Of a stretch of DNA of 64,000 nt, positions 62,143 to 64,000 are shown piece after piece. Source of the DNA: Torreya grandis (taxonomy: Eukaryota; Streptophyta; Pinopsida; Cupressales; Taxaceae); assembly GCA_037957365.1 (NCBI GenBank), contig JARHVA010007805.1:204501-268500 (forward strand). Direction: 5' to 3'. Position 1 is the stretch's first letter. The number at the start of each line of letters is the position of its first letter. The notes below the pieces were generated by a model. The model saw only the letters and a program-made list of their open reading frames with translations, had not been told where the DNA came from and ran no database searches. The translations under genes and the position numbers were made by a program.

Positions 62143-62144
<2 letters not shown>

Positions 62145-62217
<73 letters not shown>
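62145..62217. repeat. Perfect TA microsatellite
   Basis: About 36 uninterrupted TA units, unlike the CATA-interrupted tracts at 23.4 and 33.0 kb. The 78-residue minus-strand frame across it is a by-product. Confidence 0.97.
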
Positions 62218-62220
<3 letters not shown>

Positions 62221-63499
62221 GTTTTCATGAATCTAAGTACTAGATATAGATGAGTATACATAGAGGAACCTTTCATCTATTGATTATTTTTCAAGATCTG
62301 AATCTGGACAATAATGCCCCCTTTAGGATAATAGCACCATGTGGCACTAGTGTCTAATTATTGTACTAGTGTCTTCTATATAGTGAATATCTATAAGTTT
62401 TAAGAAATTTTTAGGAGTTATTAAAGGTCTTTTAGGTCAATCGATGTCATGCAAGAGATTATTTATGTCACTATTTTGACTAATTTTTCTCTAAAACCCT
62501 AACGGATACCTTCACACATGAAATAATGAACTAATCAAATGTACAAGGAAAGGAAAAAATAAGTTGTGTGATGTTATGATAAAATGTAACATAACCCATA
62601 TTATCTTAGACATTCCCTACACTAACCCCAATACTAGATGTCTTAGATTGATGGTAGTTCTCCCTTCAGTAACATGCACCATCAAATTTCATGGTATACT
62701 AGAATGAATTTTTCATAAGCCCTTATTTTATCAAGCATGGAAATGTTTAGGTGTGAAATTTGAGTAGTATGTAGAGTATTTGAGTTGTACTATTAGTTGG
62801 TTTTATGTAATAAGTGCCAAAATAGAAAGTTCTAGATGTAAAATGCCTTGTGAGTGTCTTTATACAGTAGGATCTTTATTTGGAATATAATGCCTTGTTC
62901 TTTGGCTAGTAAGTCATGAAAAATATATAAAAAACATAAGATAAGGGTCACAAAGGGGTTAGGACTCAAACACAAGTGAAATGACCCATCCGATATTGAA
63001 GCTAAAAGTGGACACTAGCACCATGTTGTACTAATTTCCTAAGAGTGGATTTAATGTCCTAAGGCTCAATATAGAGAAAAAAACTAGGGATGATAGGCTA
63101 TAGTCCCCTAGGATAGGAAAAATGTGACCTATGATTGTTGGTGTTAAAAATATGGAAAATAAGGCATAATAAAGATCAAAAGACTCAAGATAACCATGAC
63201 CATCACTAAGAGACCTATGTGAAAGAGATAAAATACATAGTATTTATGGTTGCTTGACCAAATTAGTGTGTTTACATTTCCCCACTTTTTATTCTATTAA
63301 TATATTGAAATGGAAGTACTAGGATAACATAAAATATAAATGTGTACCTATAATTACCTATGTTAATATAATATAGATTTGGCCCACTTATTAGCAAGAT
63401 AAGTGGATAAGAACTAGAGTGTGACATGTGAAGGGAAGACATATGGTGTGAATACCCCAAGTACTGAAACTGAGTAGTAAATTGAATGCATGGTGAAAT

Positions 63500-63613
63500 A
63501 AGGCTCATTTGTCCCCACTCTAAATTTGAGTATGTAAAATGAAGGTGTGAAAATATAAGGCTCACTTTCCCCTACTCTAAATTTGAATGTGTAAATTGGG
63601 TTTGGTATAATGC
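63500..63613. repeat. 57-bp tandem duplication
   Basis: AAGGCTCATTTGTCCCCACT at 63500 is repeated as AAGGCTCACTTTCCCCTACT at 63557. Both are followed by CTAAATTTGA(G/A)T(A/G)TGT. Confidence 0.85.
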
Positions 63614-63799
63614 TATGGGCAACCACTATAGATGGCCCTATGACCCAAACTAGTGAAAACCTCGTGACAATACTGATGTAACTTGATGAATCTAAAAATG
63701 GGGACTAATAACATGTACTCTGCATCATGCCCCCTAATCTTGATATCTGATTGATGTAGTTGTGTATCTAAATATCTAAATGAACTGATATATATGTTT

Positions 63800-64000
63800 C
63801 AAATTTGTATATCTATGTAGAGTGTACATCTGAATACCTATGTAAAACCTATGTATACATGTGTATCTATATCTCCAAAAACCTATGAAAATCTGTGTAA
63901 ACTTGTGTAGACCTATTCATATTTATATCTAAAAGTTTATGACTTTGGATGATTATTTAAACTTGTGTAGACCTATGTGTCTATATCTCTAGAAATATGT
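63800..64000. repeat. Degenerate roughly 60-bp tandem repeat, cut by window edge
   Basis: AAACTTGTGTAGACCTAT occurs at about 63899 and 63959, each followed by an (A/G)TCTATATCT-like word. A looser relative lies at about 63840. The array probably continues past the right edge. Confidence 0.6.

Larger units (their letters stand above)
61934..64000 (-). repeat. Possible 5' LTR of element F, running to or past the window edge
   Basis: It starts TGCTTGGAGAGAGG beside the primer-site-like sequence. There is no partner LTR in the window, so its right border is unknown. The rest is AT-rich and holds a TA microsatellite and two small tandem repeats, with no coding motif. Confidence 0.3.

Overview
The window looks like nuclear DNA of a seed plant. 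It is very AT-rich and consists almost entirely of decayed, nested LTR retrotransposons of plant Copia and Ty3/gypsy type, with LTRs of 1.2-2.6 kb, initiator-Met-tRNA-type primer sites and long GA and TA microsatellites. The large LTRs, heavy decay and gene-free 64 kb suggest a big, repeat-rich genome (a gymnosperm would fit), but the sequence does not fix the species. I found no host protein gene, rRNA, tRNA or CRISPR array. Every coding stretch I recognise is a broken piece of a transposable element.

Layout. 1-4090: AT-rich, nothing recognised. 4091-14251: a minus-strand Copia element with both LTRs, primer site, polypurine tract and gag-PR-INT-RT-RNase H in order, all broken by stops and frameshifts. 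14252-15792: LTR-like spacer. 15793-36439: an old minus-strand Ty3/gypsy element (A) whose gag and protease now lie 9 kb apart because two other elements are nested in it. These are B (17155-23020, minus strand, gag and protease but no RT) and C (25327-33296, plus strand, gag plus an RNase H remnant, perfect 5-bp target duplication TAAAG). Part of A's interior (23066-23560) carries a duplicated flank with two different microsatellites.

36440-43701: AT-rich spacer with an unrecognised decayed reading frame (39078-39566) and a 40-bp-period minisatellite. The minisatellite is split by a solo LTR (39642-40809) with a perfect GATGG target duplication. 43702-50734: a plus-strand element (E) with 1.5-kb LTRs and a 4-kb interior with no recognisable coding (LARD-like). 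51170-52350: LINE-like 3' tails. 52830-57790: remains of a minus-strand Ty3/gypsy element (D) with gag, protease and RNase H. 57900-64000: AT-rich DNA with the 5' end of a further minus-strand LTR element (F) near 61.9 kb, a TA microsatellite and short tandem arrays at the right edge.

Nothing here forms a working pathway. The interest lies in the order of insertions, the repeated loss of reverse transcriptase while gag, protease or RNase H remain, the C-to-T-like stop codon pattern, and the short tandem arrays inside the LTRs. Coordinates of domains in broken frames are approximate. All homology calls come from reading translated motifs, not from a database search.
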